The position numbers were made by a program, and so were the translations under genes. A stretch of DNA of 64,000 nt, from NCBI GenBank assembly GCA_023512435.1, contig JAILZP010000003.1, positions 1 to 64,000 on the forward strand. The letters run 5' to 3'. Below the pieces are notes generated by a model. The model did not search any database. It worked only from the letters and a program-made list of their open reading frames with translations, and was not told the origin of the DNA. Shown here piece after piece: positions 54,276 to 63,783 of the stretch. Source of the DNA: Peptococcaceae bacterium. Its GTDB lineage: Bacteria; Bacillota; Desulfotomaculia; Desulfotomaculales; Desulfocucumaceae. The stretch's first letter is position 1. Every line of letters starts with the position of its first letter.

Positions 54276-54304
54276 TCAATTGCATTGTTGATAAAGGTTT
54301 TTTT
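54269..54304 (+). terminator. Riboswitch-controlled terminator
   Basis: TTTATCATCAAT/ATTGTTGATAAA stem (one mismatch) with a 3-base loop, then seven T, sharing bases with the riboswitch 3' strand. Confidence 0.75.
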
Positions 54305-54445
54305 ATGGGTTCGGCAAAAGGAAACAGGTCAACCAAAAATGTTTATACTAATAAGGGGCAGGTGAGGATGCGGGAAAATTGACGGTGATAACGGGGATTT
54401 AGGGCATCCGTTTGAATAAATATTATAAAGGCGAGAGGTGAGTTT

Positions 54446-55294
54446 ATGAATACCCTGAAAGTATGGCTTTTAATGGGAGTCTTGACCGTACTGCTGGTGC
54501 TGATGGGCAATGCCATCGGAGGCAATTCGGGCGCCCTGCTGTTTTTCCTGATTGCCATGGCCATGAATTTCTTCGGTTATTTTTACAGTGACAAGATCGC
54601 CATAAAAATGACCGGGTCTTATCCCGTGTCCGAGAATGAGGCCCCGGAACTTTACGAAATGGTCCGCAGGCTGAGCCAGCGGGCGGGTCTGCCCATGCCC
54701 AGGCTCTACGTGACCCCGTCCGACCAGCCCAACGCCTTCGCCACCGGGCGCAACCCGGCCAATTCGGCGGTGGCGGTCACCGAGGGACTGATGAGACTGC
54801 TCAACCGGTCCGAGGTTGAGGGCGTCCTGGCCCATGAACTGGCCCACATCAAGAACAGGGATGTGCTGGTGGGGACCATCGCCGCGGCCCTGGCCGGCGC
54901 CATTTCCATGATCGGCAACGCCATTCAGTGGGGGGCCATCCTGGGAATGGGCCGGGGCGATGACGAGGAAGGAGGCGGCGCGGGCCTGGCTGGCGGGCTG
55001 ATTATGGCCATCGTCTTCCCCATTGCGGCCATGATCATTCAATTGGCCATATCCCGTTCCCGGGAGTACGGGGCCGACGCCACCGGGGCCAGGATTGCCG
55101 GAACGCCCACCGGCCTGGCCAATGCCCTGTTGAAGCTGGAATCGGCGGCGCACCGCATTCCCATGCAGGTTAACCCCGCCGCGTCGCACCTGTTTATTGT
55201 CAACCCCCTTTCCGGCGCCTCGCTGGCCAGGCTGTTCAGCACCCACCCGCCCATCCAGGACAGGGTTGAAAGGCTGCGCAGGATGGCAATTTGA
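54446..55294 (+). CDS. htpX: HtpX-like M48 membrane zinc metalloprotease
   Basis: 282 residues. N-terminal spans (about 6-22 and 32-50), the zinc motif [12 protein letters not shown] (HExxH, about 131), a second helical pair and the third ligand region in [13 protein letters not shown]. Membrane-protein quality control. Preceded by a manganese riboswitch, so Mn2+ availability likely sets its level; zinc/manganese in the active site is inferred. ATG after GAGAGGTG. Confidence 0.9.
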   Translation: MNTLKVWLLMGVLTVLLVLMGNAIGGNSGALLFFLIAMAMNFFGYFYSDKIAIKMTGSYPVSENEAPELYEMVRRLSQRAGLPMPRLYVTPSDQPNAFATGRNPANSAVAVTEGLMRLLNRSEVEGVLAHELAHIKNRDVLVGTIAAALAGAISMIGNAIQWGAILGMGRGDDEEGGGAGLAGGLIMAIVFPIAAMIIQLAISRSREYGADATGARIAGTPTGLANALLKLESAAHRIPMQVNPAASHLFIVNPLSGASLARLFSTHPPIQDRVERLRRMAI

Positions 55295-55320
55295 AAATGG
55301 GCGGAAGAACCAAGAGAACC

Positions 55321-55345
55321 AAGGGCGGGTATTTCCCGCCCTTTT
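55321..55345 (+). terminator. Terminator of htpX
   Basis: GGGCGGG/CCCGCCC stem, 5-base loop, TTTTG. It is followed at 55351-55385 by a direct repeat gtgggagtatgg. Confidence 0.7.
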
Positions 55346-55392
55346 GATCTGCTTGTGGGAGTATGGGTGTGGGAGTATGGGTGCTGCCGGCG

Positions 55393-56541
55393 TCAGTTCC
55401 GGCGCCTTAAGCCCGGCGCCTTGGAGCCGGGTTTGAATGCGGGCCCGGGGGCCAGGCGCTCCCTGCCGTATCCGTAGGCCAAGCCGGTCAGCATCAGGAG
55501 GCCGGCGTAACCCACCGCCGAGTACAGCACCCGCACCAGGGTGGAGAATCCAAGTTGGCCGGCGGCCAGTGAAACCAGCCCTGTTCCGATGACCAGCCAC
55601 TTGAAGGACGGTGAATCGGGGTCCGTGATCCTGGCGGTAAAGCCGTAGAGACTTCCCACCGCGGTGGTGTAGACTTCGGCCAGAAGCACCAGGCTGTAGG
55701 CGGTCTGGACCAGGGGTGAGAACCCGGCGGCTATCCGGACCATGGGGACCTCGTAGCCGGAAACTTCCGGGGGGCTGGCCAGCAGGGCGAGGTTAATGGC
55801 CAGGGCGCCGATGCCGAGGCCGATCCCGCCGTACAGCGCCCCCTTCCGCAACACGCCGGCATCGCTGCCCGCCAGCCTGCCCATGGGCGCCAGCACCGCC
55901 ACCCCCAGGACCAGGTTGTAGGATACGTAAACCACTGCCGAAAGGGGCCAGAAGGGTACAGGGGGGCTTGACACGCCGGTCCACCGGGCGGCCGCCGCAA
56001 GGCTGACGGGGGCGGATAAAAGGGTGGCGATGCTGATCCCCAGCACGGCCACGATCAAAAAGGGCACCACAAAACTTATGGCGTTGATTACCCCATGGAT
56101 TCCCAGCAGGACGGTGAACACTGTGGCAGCCACCATGACCAGGCTTCCCAGCGCGTGGGGGAGACCGAACTGCTGGACGAATATCGCCCCTGAACCCGCC
56201 GCCATGGCGGTCATTGCGCCAAAGAGGAAAAAAGTAATCACGGCGTCGACGGCGGTTCCCATCCATTGCCCTCCGGCGTACCGGATTACCTCCTGGTGGG
56301 ACCTGGCTTTCAGGCGGCGCCCCAGTTCCAGGATGATGACCCCGAAGAAAACAAACAGGAATGCGGCCATGACCAGGGCAGGGATGCCGTTTATGCCGAA
56401 AAAGGTGAAAAACTGCATCACCTCCTGGCCCGAGGCAAACCCCGCTCCCACTATGGTGCCCATGTACGCGGCAGCCACTTTAAAGGTTGTGATTTGTTTT
56501 CCCGTGTTCTTCATGGAGTTAGTTTGTCGAGAATTTTGCAC
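55393..56541 (-). CDS. YkvI-family membrane protein
   Basis: 382 residues from GTG 56541 (AGGGG upstream; several other in-frame starts exist). About eleven spans; the start AAAYMGTIVGAGFASGQEVMQFF is the YkvI/APC-superfamily signature. Transport substrate unknown. Convergent with htpX. Confidence 0.75.
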   Translation of the reverse strand: MQNSRQTNSMKNTGKQITTFKVAAAYMGTIVGAGFASGQEVMQFFTFFGINGIPALVMAAFLFVFFGVIILELGRRLKARSHQEVIRYAGGQWMGTAVDAVITFFLFGAMTAMAAGSGAIFVQQFGLPHALGSLVMVAATVFTVLLGIHGVINAISFVVPFLIVAVLGISIATLLSAPVSLAAAARWTGVSSPPVPFWPLSAVVYVSYNLVLGVAVLAPMGRLAGSDAGVLRKGALYGGIGLGIGALAINLALLASPPEVSGYEVPMVRIAAGFSPLVQTAYSLVLLAEVYTTAVGSLYGFTARITDPDSPSFKWLVIGTGLVSLAAGQLGFSTLVRVLYSAVGYAGLLMLTGLAYGYGRERLAPGPAFKPGSKAPGLRRRN

Positions 56542-56625
56542 GCTTACCCCTGAATTGTTTTCCAATACAGAAAGCTGCTGACAACCGCAGCAGCTTCTAT
56601 AATCCAAGTGCTTTTGTTTAACTGT

Positions 56626-57003
56626 CTACTGCAGGGCCGGAGCGGGGGCCTGTTGGAAACCCCGGCCGCCCATTCCGCCGCCTGTCCGTTTACCCGGGCC
56701 AAAGCCCGCCCCGTTGCCTTGGCCGAAGCCCATGCCTTTTCCCATGCCGGGCCCGCCCATGGGACAGACAAAGCCGTTTTCTTCGTGAAATTTGTACATT
56801 TCATCAAAATGCTTCTTCCACGCCTCTCCCTGTTCGGCGGTAATCCGGCCGTCTTTTACCGCCTGGTCCACAAAATCCTTTTTCGCCTTAAACCTGCTTT
56901 CAAACCATGCTTTGGCGCTGTTATCGTCCGCCGCGAAGGCCGGCACCGCCAAAAGGGCTGCCAGGGCTGCCAGGACCAGGGCCGTAACCAGTTTTTTGCC
57001 CAT
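56626..57003 (-). CDS. DUF2680-family secreted small protein
   Basis: 125 residues. Signal peptide (LVTALVLAALAALLAVPAFA, cut after AFA), a DUF2680 block (WFESRFKAKKDFVDQAVKDG, RITAEQGEAWKKHFDEM) and a Gly/Met-rich tail (GMGKGMGFGQGNG) with one cysteine (CPMGG), perhaps metal-binding. ATG after AAAGGAGG. Confidence 0.8.
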   Translation of the reverse strand: MGKKLVTALVLAALAALLAVPAFAADDNSAKAWFESRFKAKKDFVDQAVKDGRITAEQGEAWKKHFDEMYKFHEENGFVCPMGGPGMGKGMGFGQGNGAGFGPGKRTGGGMGGRGFQQAPAPALQ

Positions 57004-57111
57004 CCGTACTTCCTCCTTTCAGTACAAGTATAGCATAGTTTCCTAATGGAGCATAGCATACCCGGCCGGTCTTTTTTATAGTTGGAAGCCTGTACAATTT
57101 CCCCCGGTATA

Positions 57112-57140
57112 TTGACTTGATTTTAGGTCAGTAGTAATAT
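57112..57140 (+). promoter_or_regulatory. SigmaA promoter of the NiCo riboswitch
   Basis: TTGACT, 17-base spacer, TAATAT, about 28 bases before the riboswitch. Confidence 0.65.
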
Positions 57141-57169
57141 TTTTTAAACGGGAAAAAATAAATATGCCT

Positions 57170-57227
57170 ATGTCAGGTCACCGACCGGGCCACACGGCAA
57201 CGGGCTGAAAACCACCCCGTGGGACAT
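57170..57227 (+). promoter_or_regulatory. NiCo (czcD) riboswitch
   Basis: ATGTC/GACAT close a four-way junction containing AGGTCACCGACC, GGGCCACACGGCAAC and CGGGCTGAAAACCACCCCG, then TGGGACAT. GGCAAC and the GGGAC on the 3' strand are the conserved positions of the nickel/cobalt-sensing riboswitch. It lies just upstream of a CDF exporter gene, the family's usual target. 57214-57227 is shared with a terminator, so Ni2+/Co2+ should release read-through. Confidence 0.88.
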
Positions 57228-57252
57228 TTTGTGCTGTACCACGGGGTTTTTT
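57214..57252 (+). terminator. Riboswitch-controlled terminator before the CDF gene
   Basis: CCCGTGG/CCACGGGG stem around a 15-base loop, TTTTTTG tail. The left arm overlaps the NiCo riboswitch 3' part. Confidence 0.8.
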
Positions 57253-57298
57253 GTCTTGGGTGCCGGTGTCCGGGCCGGCCCGGGGGCGGGAGGATGAA

Positions 57299-58210
57299 AT
57301 GAATAGAAAGATTAAGGCGGCCAGGCTGTCGATAATCTCAAATTCATGTTTGACCCTTCTCAAATTGGCGGTGGGAATATTCATGGGGTCCATCAGCGTT
57401 ATCTCGGAGGCGCTGCATTCGGGCATAGACCTGGTGGCTTCAGTGGTTGACTATTTGTCGGTGAAGCAGTCCAGCAAGCCTGCCGACCCTGAACACCCTT
57501 ATGGGCACGGCAAATATGAAAACGTGGGCGGCATTGTGGAAGCCGTGCTGATCATTGCCGCCGCCCTGGCGATAATCGCGGAGGCGGTGCCCAGGTTTTT
57601 CAAGCCTGCGGAAATTCAATCCCTGGGAGCGGGGGCGGCCGTTATGGCGGTGTCGGTGGTGGTGAACATACTGGTATCCGGGAAGTTGATGCGGGTGGCC
57701 AGGGAAACCGACTCGCCGGCCCTGGAGGGTGACGCGCTGCACCTGCGGGCCGATGTCTACACCTCCCTTGGTATATTTGCCGGGCTGGCGGCCATAAAAT
57801 TTACCGGCCTGATGATCCTGGACCCCATCATCGCCACGGGGGTTGCCCTTTATATTCTGAAGGCCGGGACCGACCTGATCAGGAAGTCGTTCCGGGTAAT
57901 CGTGGATGAGCGGCTCTCAGAAGAAGAGATCGACGCAATCAACGAAGTGCTCAGGGAAAATTCCTTAAAGTATCTTGACTACCACGAGCTGAGAACCAGA
58001 AAGGCCGGGTCCCAGAGGTTCATAGACCTGCACCTGGTTTTCCCCCGGGACCTGCCAATCAGGAAAATACATGACACCTGCGGGGACCTGGAGCAAAAAA
58101 TAAAAACGCGCCTGCACCGGGCGGATGTGGTCATAAAGGTGGAACCCTGCCGGGAGGAATGCCGGGACTGCAGTTTTAACTGCGTTCAGGGGGAAGGACG
58201 GCCGGAATAG
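57299..58210 (+). CDS. Cation diffusion facilitator exporter
   Basis: 303 residues from ATG 57299 (GGGAGGATG upstream). Six spans; SEALHSGIDLVASVVDYLSVK in span 2 with the HSxxD zinc-type motif and HPYGHGKYENVG. Metal/proton antiporter; cobalt or nickel is suggested by the upstream riboswitch. A C-terminal domain ends in a Cys-rich patch (CREECRDCSFNC). Confidence 0.92.
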   Translation: MNRKIKAARLSIISNSCLTLLKLAVGIFMGSISVISEALHSGIDLVASVVDYLSVKQSSKPADPEHPYGHGKYENVGGIVEAVLIIAAALAIIAEAVPRFFKPAEIQSLGAGAAVMAVSVVVNILVSGKLMRVARETDSPALEGDALHLRADVYTSLGIFAGLAAIKFTGLMILDPIIATGVALYILKAGTDLIRKSFRVIVDERLSEEEIDAINEVLRENSLKYLDYHELRTRKAGSQRFIDLHLVFPRDLPIRKIHDTCGDLEQKIKTRLHRADVVIKVEPCREECRDCSFNCVQGEGRPE

Positions 58211-58436
58211 CATCAAATTGGCCTGGCCGTACAGGGGAGATCCGCTTGTTTGGGTGGCTGCTCCCTGATGATTGATAAATCAACCGGCAAGCTGTAGAAT
58301 ATTTGTAAAAGTGAAAAAATTCAAGCCGCGTGACCGGATCAATGGACGGTTATGCAGGGGGTCCGGGGGATGTTCCCGGGGCGGCGGTGACTCCGGGTGT
58401 CATGCTTTCAGGTCAGTAAGAGGGGTTGATCATCGA

Positions 58437-60161
58437 ATGCTGGTCCAGGACATGATCGACATTCCATTGGAATTATTAAGCGTGTTTAAGCTCGGCGCCG
58501 AAGATCCGGTTTTCATGAGCCACCCCGGGAACCGGGGGGATGATCAGGGCGCGGTTGTGGTTGACGAAAATGGCTGCCTGCTGGGAAGAATAAACTCCCG
58601 GCTGTTGAAAGGGGACCTGGCGCCCGAAAAGGTTAGGTCCATTGTGGAGCCGGTTAAAGAGACCATTCTGGAGAGCGAAAACGCCCTGGAGCTGATTGAT
58701 TTATTTAATGATAGAAAAAGCCCGGTTTATGTGGTGGACAGGCAAAACAAGCTGTTGGGAGCGGTGTCCCCGGGCAACAAGGCTTTGCGCATGCTTTCAG
58801 GCATGAAGGAATACGTGCCTTTTCCCAATATTTTCGACGCCATGTACGAGGCTGTGATCATCATTGACTCCGGAGGGACCATAGTTTACGTAAACCACGC
58901 CTATTCAAACATCGTGGGGGTTCCCGGGGGAAAGATTATCGGGAGAAAAATGGAGGAAGTGGAGCCTTCCTCGATGTGCCTTAAGGTTTTAAGGGGCCAC
59001 CCCCCCATCATCAACCAGAAGATCGTCATCCATTCCATCGGGGTGGAGGTTTTGGCCAATATAACGCCCTTTTTTGTGAACGGAAAAATTAAGGGAGTCA
59101 TATCGGTATTCCGGAATGTCTATGAAACCATCAATCTGAGCAACGAGCTGGAGAGAATGAGGGATATAGCCCAGTACCTGCACAATGAGCTGAAATCGAC
59201 AAGCAAGCTGCCCGACCCCTTTAAGAAACTGGCGGGCAACAACGTCTACTTCAGGCAGGCCCTGGTGCTGGCCGCCACGGCTGCCCCCACCGATGCCACG
59301 GTGATGGTCAGGGGGGAAAGCGGTTCGGGCAAGGAGATACTGGCCGAGGCCATCCAGAGGAGCAGCTTAAGGAGGGAGTACCCCTTTGTCAAGGTCAATT
59401 GTGCCTCAATACCGGAATCCCTGCTGGAGAGCGAACTTTTCGGTTACGAGGAGGGGGCTTTTACCGGCGCCAAAAAAGGAGGAAAGCCCGGCAAGTTTGA
59501 GCTGGCCCACAGGGGCACCATCTTTCTGGACGAAGTGGGGGATATGAGTCCGGCAATGCAGGCCAAGCTCCTGAGGGTACTGCAGGAAAAGGAGATAGAG
59601 AGGGTGGGCGGCAATAAAACGATACCCGTTGACGTAAGAGTGATTTCGGCAACAAACAAAGATTTGGAAACTATGGTGGTAAAGAAGCAGTTCAGGGAGG
59701 ATCTGTATTACCGGCTCAATGTGATCCCCATTTTTTTGCCTCCCCTGCGGAGGCGCAAGGACGATATTCCGCTGCTGGTGGACCACTTTGTAAGGCTGTA
59801 CTGCCGGGAGCACAACAGGGGCAAGGCAATTGTCTCGTCCGGAGTCATGAACACCTTGATCGGACATGACTGGCCCGGAAACGTCCGGGAGTTGAAAAAT
59901 GTCATAGAGCACGCGGTGGTGCTCTGCCCCGGGGATATGATCACGGCGGAACACCTGCCCAGATACCTGAGGCGGGAAGACAGCTTCAACCATGCGGACC
60001 GGAAGCAGGAAACCCTTCCCGAACTGGTGGAGCAACTGGAGAAGGAAGTCATTACCGGGGTGCTTAAAAAGTACGGGAACAAGAGCAGCGCCATCAAAGC
60101 GCTGGGCATCAGCCGCCGCACTTTTTACCTGAAGCTTAAAAAATATCAGTTGACGGTTTAG
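58437..60161 (+). CDS. Sigma-54-dependent transcriptional activator with CBS/PAS sensor
   Basis: 574 residues from ATG 58437. A CBS-like segment (about 30-120), a PAS domain (about 130-240), then AAA+ with [18 protein letters not shown] and [10 protein letters not shown], and a Fis-type HTH ([19 protein letters not shown]). It hydrolyses ATP to open sigma-54 promoters. A -24/-12 promoter was not found in this window, so the target is elsewhere. Confidence 0.9.
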   Translation: MLVQDMIDIPLELLSVFKLGAEDPVFMSHPGNRGDDQGAVVVDENGCLLGRINSRLLKGDLAPEKVRSIVEPVKETILESENALELIDLFNDRKSPVYVVDRQNKLLGAVSPGNKALRMLSGMKEYVPFPNIFDAMYEAVIIIDSGGTIVYVNHAYSNIVGVPGGKIIGRKMEEVEPSSMCLKVLRGHPPIINQKIVIHSIGVEVLANITPFFVNGKIKGVISVFRNVYETINLSNELERMRDIAQYLHNELKSTSKLPDPFKKLAGNNVYFRQALVLAATAAPTDATVMVRGESGSGKEILAEAIQRSSLRREYPFVKVNCASIPESLLESELFGYEEGAFTGAKKGGKPGKFELAHRGTIFLDEVGDMSPAMQAKLLRVLQEKEIERVGGNKTIPVDVRVISATNKDLETMVVKKQFREDLYYRLNVIPIFLPPLRRRKDDIPLLVDHFVRLYCREHNRGKAIVSSGVMNTLIGHDWPGNVRELKNVIEHAVVLCPGDMITAEHLPRYLRREDSFNHADRKQETLPELVEQLEKEVITGVLKKYGNKSSAIKALGISRRTFYLKLKKYQLTV

Positions 60162-60175
60162 CTACCCCGGTCCTG

Positions 60176-60213
60176 AATTTTCATTGTCTGATGGTGCCGC
60201 TTTAAGCGGCATG
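60176..60213. repeat. Dispersed palindromic repeat A, copy 3 (inverted)
   Basis: AATTTTCATTGTCTGATGGT followed by GCCGCTTTAAGCGGCATG: reverse complement of 4414-4451 with one difference in 38 bases. Confidence 0.85.
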
Positions 60214-60254
60214 AGAGTCTAAGGTTGAAATGACAAAAAAGTGAGGGCTGAATA

Positions 60255-62174
60255 GTGGAAGTTGACGTAATCGGGGTATTGAAGTCCAGCGTCCCCTTTA
60301 ACGCCCTGGAAGATGCCTTTCTATCGGAACTGGCCGGGCACATCGAAGTGAAAACATACCCCAGGGGGACGTATGTTTTCAGACAGGGCCAGAAAAGCCT
60401 GCAGATATTGTTTGTTATCGCCTCGGGCCTGGGGGAGGTGACCATAACCGACGGCAAGGGCCAGGAGGTCGTGGTCAGCCACCGCCGCCAGTACGACTTC
60501 TTTGGTGAAACCGCCCTGTTGACGGGCAAAACCTACGGCGGTTCGGTGCGGGCGGCGGAGGACATGACCTGCCTCCTGATCCCCCGGGAAAAGATTGAGG
60601 AGACGATAGTCAGCCACCCCGAGTTTTCCAGCTTTTTTACCACCCTGCTGTCCGAACGGCTGCGCATGCTTTACGAGGAAACGGTGTCCCAGCAGTCTTA
60701 CGAGGCGTACAGCACCGTTGAATCCCCGCTGTTGCGCAAAAGAATAAGCGAATTGATGACCAGGTCCCCAGTCACCTGCCATGTCCAGGCATCGGTGACC
60801 GAGGTGGCCCGCCTGATGGCCGAGTACAGGATCAGCTCGGTGATTGTGGTCAACGATGAACTTCAGCCGGTGGGTCTGATTACAGAAAAAGAACTGGTCC
60901 GCAAGGTGCTGACCAGGTCTTCCTGGCAGGTGGAAAACCTTACCGCCGATCTGATCATGGATGAGAAGCTGATTAAATTGAAGGTGGACGACTTTTACAA
61001 CCAGGCCCTTCTGGCGGTGGTGAAACACCAGGTGAAGCACCTGGTGGTCATGGACGGGGATAAACTGGCGGGCATTGTCACTCTGGGGGATCTGATTAAA
61101 ACCAGGAGCACCGGCAGCCTCTGGGTTACAGACAAGATAGAGTCGGCCAAAAACCTGGATGAACTGGCCAGGATCGGGCACGAGGTGGACAACTTCCTGA
61201 ACGCCCTGGTGGCTGAGAGGGCGTCGGTGCCGGAACTCTTTGAAATAATCACCGAAATGCACGACCGGCTGACCTGCCGGGTTATCGACCTGTGCCAGCA
61301 GGAGTTGGCCGGCAGGGGTTACGGGCCTCCCCCCGCGGACTTCTGCTGGATCAACATGGGCAGCGCCGGCCGGAAGGAACAGACCCTGCGCACCGACCAG
61401 GACAACGGAATAATTTATGCCGGCGGCGGCCCGGAAAGCGAAAAATACTTTCAGGCGCTCGGCACGAGGGTGGTGGAGGAACTGGTGCGGGCCGGCTTTG
61501 ACTGGTGCAAGGGCGGCACCATGGCCTCCAACCCCCTGTGGTGCCGTTCCCTGGACCAGTGGAAGGAGGCGGTGGCGGTATGGATTACCCGGGCCGAACC
61601 CGAAGATACCAGGCTGCTATCAATCCTCCTGGATTTCAGGCCGGTGTACGGCGTGAAAGCGCTGGGCCGGGAGCTGTGGCAGCATATCTTCGAGGTATTC
61701 AGCAAGCCGGTCAAGGCATCCCACTATTTAACCGAGGAAGAGGTGCACGTGAAGGTGCCCCTGACCATCTTCGGCGGATTCATAACCGAAAGATCCGGGC
61801 CCAACAAGGGTGAGATAAACCTCAAACAGGTCTGCCGGCATGTCGTCAATTGCGTCCGCATCTTTGCCGTCAAGAACGAAATAATGGAAACATCAACCCT
61901 GGGCAGGCTGTCCAGGATCGTGGAGAACAATGTTTTGCCCCGGGAAGATGTGGAGTTCGTGCAAAATGCCTATGAAATACTGATGATGCTGCGCATCAGG
62001 GAAAATCTGAAAAAGGTCAAGCAGGGTAAACCGGCCGACAGCTACATCAACCCGTACGGATTGAACATAATCGAGCAGTCCCTGCTAAAAAACGCCCTTT
62101 CCGCCATCACCAGGCTGCAGAAGCTGACCAGCAGCAATTTTACAAACTACTGGATGAGGTACGTGGTATCATGA
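60255..62174 (+). CDS. cNMP-binding, CBS-pair and DUF294 nucleotidyltransferase-like signalling protein
   Basis: 639 residues. Cyclic-nucleotide-binding domain (about 12-120), two CBS domains (about 160-285, ISELMTRSPVTCHV), a DUF294 nucleotidyltransferase domain with GSAGRKEQTLRTDQDN (GS then DxD), and a C-terminal helical DUF294_C domain. GlnD-like architecture implies it modifies a protein according to cNMP and adenylate/ligand levels. No direct partner; a sigma-54 activator gene lies 93 bases upstream. Confidence 0.9.
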   Translation: MEVDVIGVLKSSVPFNALEDAFLSELAGHIEVKTYPRGTYVFRQGQKSLQILFVIASGLGEVTITDGKGQEVVVSHRRQYDFFGETALLTGKTYGGSVRAAEDMTCLLIPREKIEETIVSHPEFSSFFTTLLSERLRMLYEETVSQQSYEAYSTVESPLLRKRISELMTRSPVTCHVQASVTEVARLMAEYRISSVIVVNDELQPVGLITEKELVRKVLTRSSWQVENLTADLIMDEKLIKLKVDDFYNQALLAVVKHQVKHLVVMDGDKLAGIVTLGDLIKTRSTGSLWVTDKIESAKNLDELARIGHEVDNFLNALVAERASVPELFEIITEMHDRLTCRVIDLCQQELAGRGYGPPPADFCWINMGSAGRKEQTLRTDQDNGIIYAGGGPESEKYFQALGTRVVEELVRAGFDWCKGGTMASNPLWCRSLDQWKEAVAVWITRAEPEDTRLLSILLDFRPVYGVKALGRELWQHIFEVFSKPVKASHYLTEEEVHVKVPLTIFGGFITERSGPNKGEINLKQVCRHVVNCVRIFAVKNEIMETSTLGRLSRIVENNVLPREDVEFVQNAYEILMMLRIRENLKKVKQGKPADSYINPYGLNIIEQSLLKNALSAITRLQKLTSSNFTNYWMRYVVS

Positions 62175-62215
62175 AATGGGAATTGGGAATTAGGAATTGG
62201 GAATTGGGGATTAGG
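62174..62215. repeat. Direct repeat of GGAATTGGGAATTAG
   Basis: Imperfect repeats of gggaattggg/attaggaattggg right after the DUF294 stop. Similar words occur near 54061 and, in reverse, at 7021 and 7094. Confidence 0.7.
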
Positions 62216-62226
62216 AGCAACAACGA

Positions 62227-62254
62227 GGGGGATCTCTATAATTTGAGATCCCCC
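62227..62254. terminator. Bidirectional terminator between convergent genes
   Basis: GGGGGATCTC/GAGATCCCCC stem, 8-base loop, between the DUF294 gene and the MFS gene. Confidence 0.7.
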
Positions 62255-62276
62255 TTGAGATTTGCACGGACACCGT

Positions 62277-63608
62277 TTACTTGTAAATGTCTACTTCCCT
62301 GGTTTCCCTGAGGAATATCGAGGCCACCACGCAGGACAGACCGGTGGCGATGACCGGGTACCACACGCCGGCTATGGGATCGTTGAACCTGGTCACGAAG
62401 TAGGTCATGGCGTAGGGGGCCAGGCCGCCGAATATTCCTATGGGGACGTGGTAGGCCAGGGACAGCGCGGTATACCTCACCTTGGCCGGGTAGAGCTCGG
62501 GGAAGAGCGCCCCGTATGGCCCGTAGTACATGGCGGAGTATGTGGTCAGCAGGATCGGCACCAGGGCGATGAGGAACAGGTTGCCGGTTTTCAGCAGGGT
62601 GGTGAGGGGATACCAGGTGACGGCGGCCAGGGCGTACCCCAGAAGCAGCACCGGTTTTCTCCCCCAGCGGTCGGTGAGAAGGCCTCCCAGGACGATATAT
62701 CCGATGCAGGAAATGAAGGCGGAAATGATCATCACTGTGGAAACGGTCAGGAAGTCCAGCTTGCCCACCAGCCTCAGGGTCGAGGCGATGCCGAAGTAGG
62801 CGCTGTACCATCCCACCCCGGCCCCGATGGTGATGATGCAGCCCATCAAAAGAGGCTTCCAGTAGTCTATGACGGCCTCCTTAAAGGGAGCTTTGGCTAC
62901 GGTGCCGCCTTTTTTCATCTCGTCAAAGACCGGTGTTTCCATTAGTTTCCACCTTAGGTAAAGGGCCACGCCCACCAGGACCAGGGAAAGCAGGAAGGGG
63001 ATCCGCCAGGCCCACTGCTCCAGGCCCTTCTGACCCACCGCCAGAGTGACCAGAATGAATACGCCGTTGGCCACCACAACGGCCAGGGGGGCGGCCAGGG
63101 GGATAAAGCTGCCGTAGTATCCTCTCTTGCTTTGCGGCACATACTCGGCCACGTAGGTGACCGCGCCGCCCCAGGCGCCTCCCACCGACAGGCCCTGGCA
63201 GATTCTCAGGAAAGCCACCAGTATGGTGGCCCAGATCCCGATGGTGGAGTACGTGGGCAGCAGTCCGATGCAGAAGGTTGACAGTCCCATAAGGAATATG
63301 CTGATCATGAAGGTGGGCTTTCTGCCCAGCTTGTCGCCCAGAATACCGAACAAGCCGGCGCCGAGGGGCCGGAAGAACAGCCCCAGGGCAAAGGTCAGCA
63401 GGGCGGCCAGGGTCTGGGCCACTGGGTCGCCCGGGGGGAAGAAATGCTTGCCGACAATTGTGGCCAAGAGTCCGTATACAAAGAAATCATACCATTCAAC
63501 CGTGGCCCCCACGGTGGCGGTCACTACCACCCTGTTCAAAAGGGACTGGGGGACTACTACCTCCTTGCGCCCGAGGGCGTCAACTGTTGTTGCAGGGACA
63601 CTGGACAT
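62277..63608 (-). CDS. MFS transporter, MHS family (metabolite-proton symporter)
   Basis: 443 residues, twelve spans. Motif A-like GILGDKLGRKPTFM, plus VGATVEWYDFFVYG and GLSVGGAWGGAVTYVAEY, a mark of MHS transporters such as those for dicarboxylates, proline/betaine or shikimate. Substrate unknown. ATG after GAAGGAG. Confidence 0.88.
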   Translation of the reverse strand: MSSVPATTVDALGRKEVVVPQSLLNRVVVTATVGATVEWYDFFVYGLLATIVGKHFFPPGDPVAQTLAALLTFALGLFFRPLGAGLFGILGDKLGRKPTFMISIFLMGLSTFCIGLLPTYSTIGIWATILVAFLRICQGLSVGGAWGGAVTYVAEYVPQSKRGYYGSFIPLAAPLAVVVANGVFILVTLAVGQKGLEQWAWRIPFLLSLVLVGVALYLRWKLMETPVFDEMKKGGTVAKAPFKEAVIDYWKPLLMGCIITIGAGVGWYSAYFGIASTLRLVGKLDFLTVSTVMIISAFISCIGYIVLGGLLTDRWGRKPVLLLGYALAAVTWYPLTTLLKTGNLFLIALVPILLTTYSAMYYGPYGALFPELYPAKVRYTALSLAYHVPIGIFGGLAPYAMTYFVTRFNDPIAGVWYPVIATGLSCVVASIFLRETREVDIYK

Positions 63609-63707
63609 CTGTTCATCTCCTTCCGTTAAGGAAATTTGATATTAATGGCATGAGCGGTGAGTAATTGCCGCCTGTTTCCCCCCTTCCCTAAAGGAATGCA
63701 TTAAATC

Positions 63708-63783
63708 ATTCTGGATTCTGGCTCCTGGATTCTGGATTCCACCGCCGTTTACGGCGGTGCCGGCTGGAGGGCGGCTTTATTAC
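63708..63783. repeat. Dispersed repeat B, copy 2
   Basis: Bases 63708-63762 match 37773-37827 at 53 of 55 positions, then GGCTGGAGGGCGGCTTTATT. It separates the MFS gene from the final gene. Confidence 0.85.
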
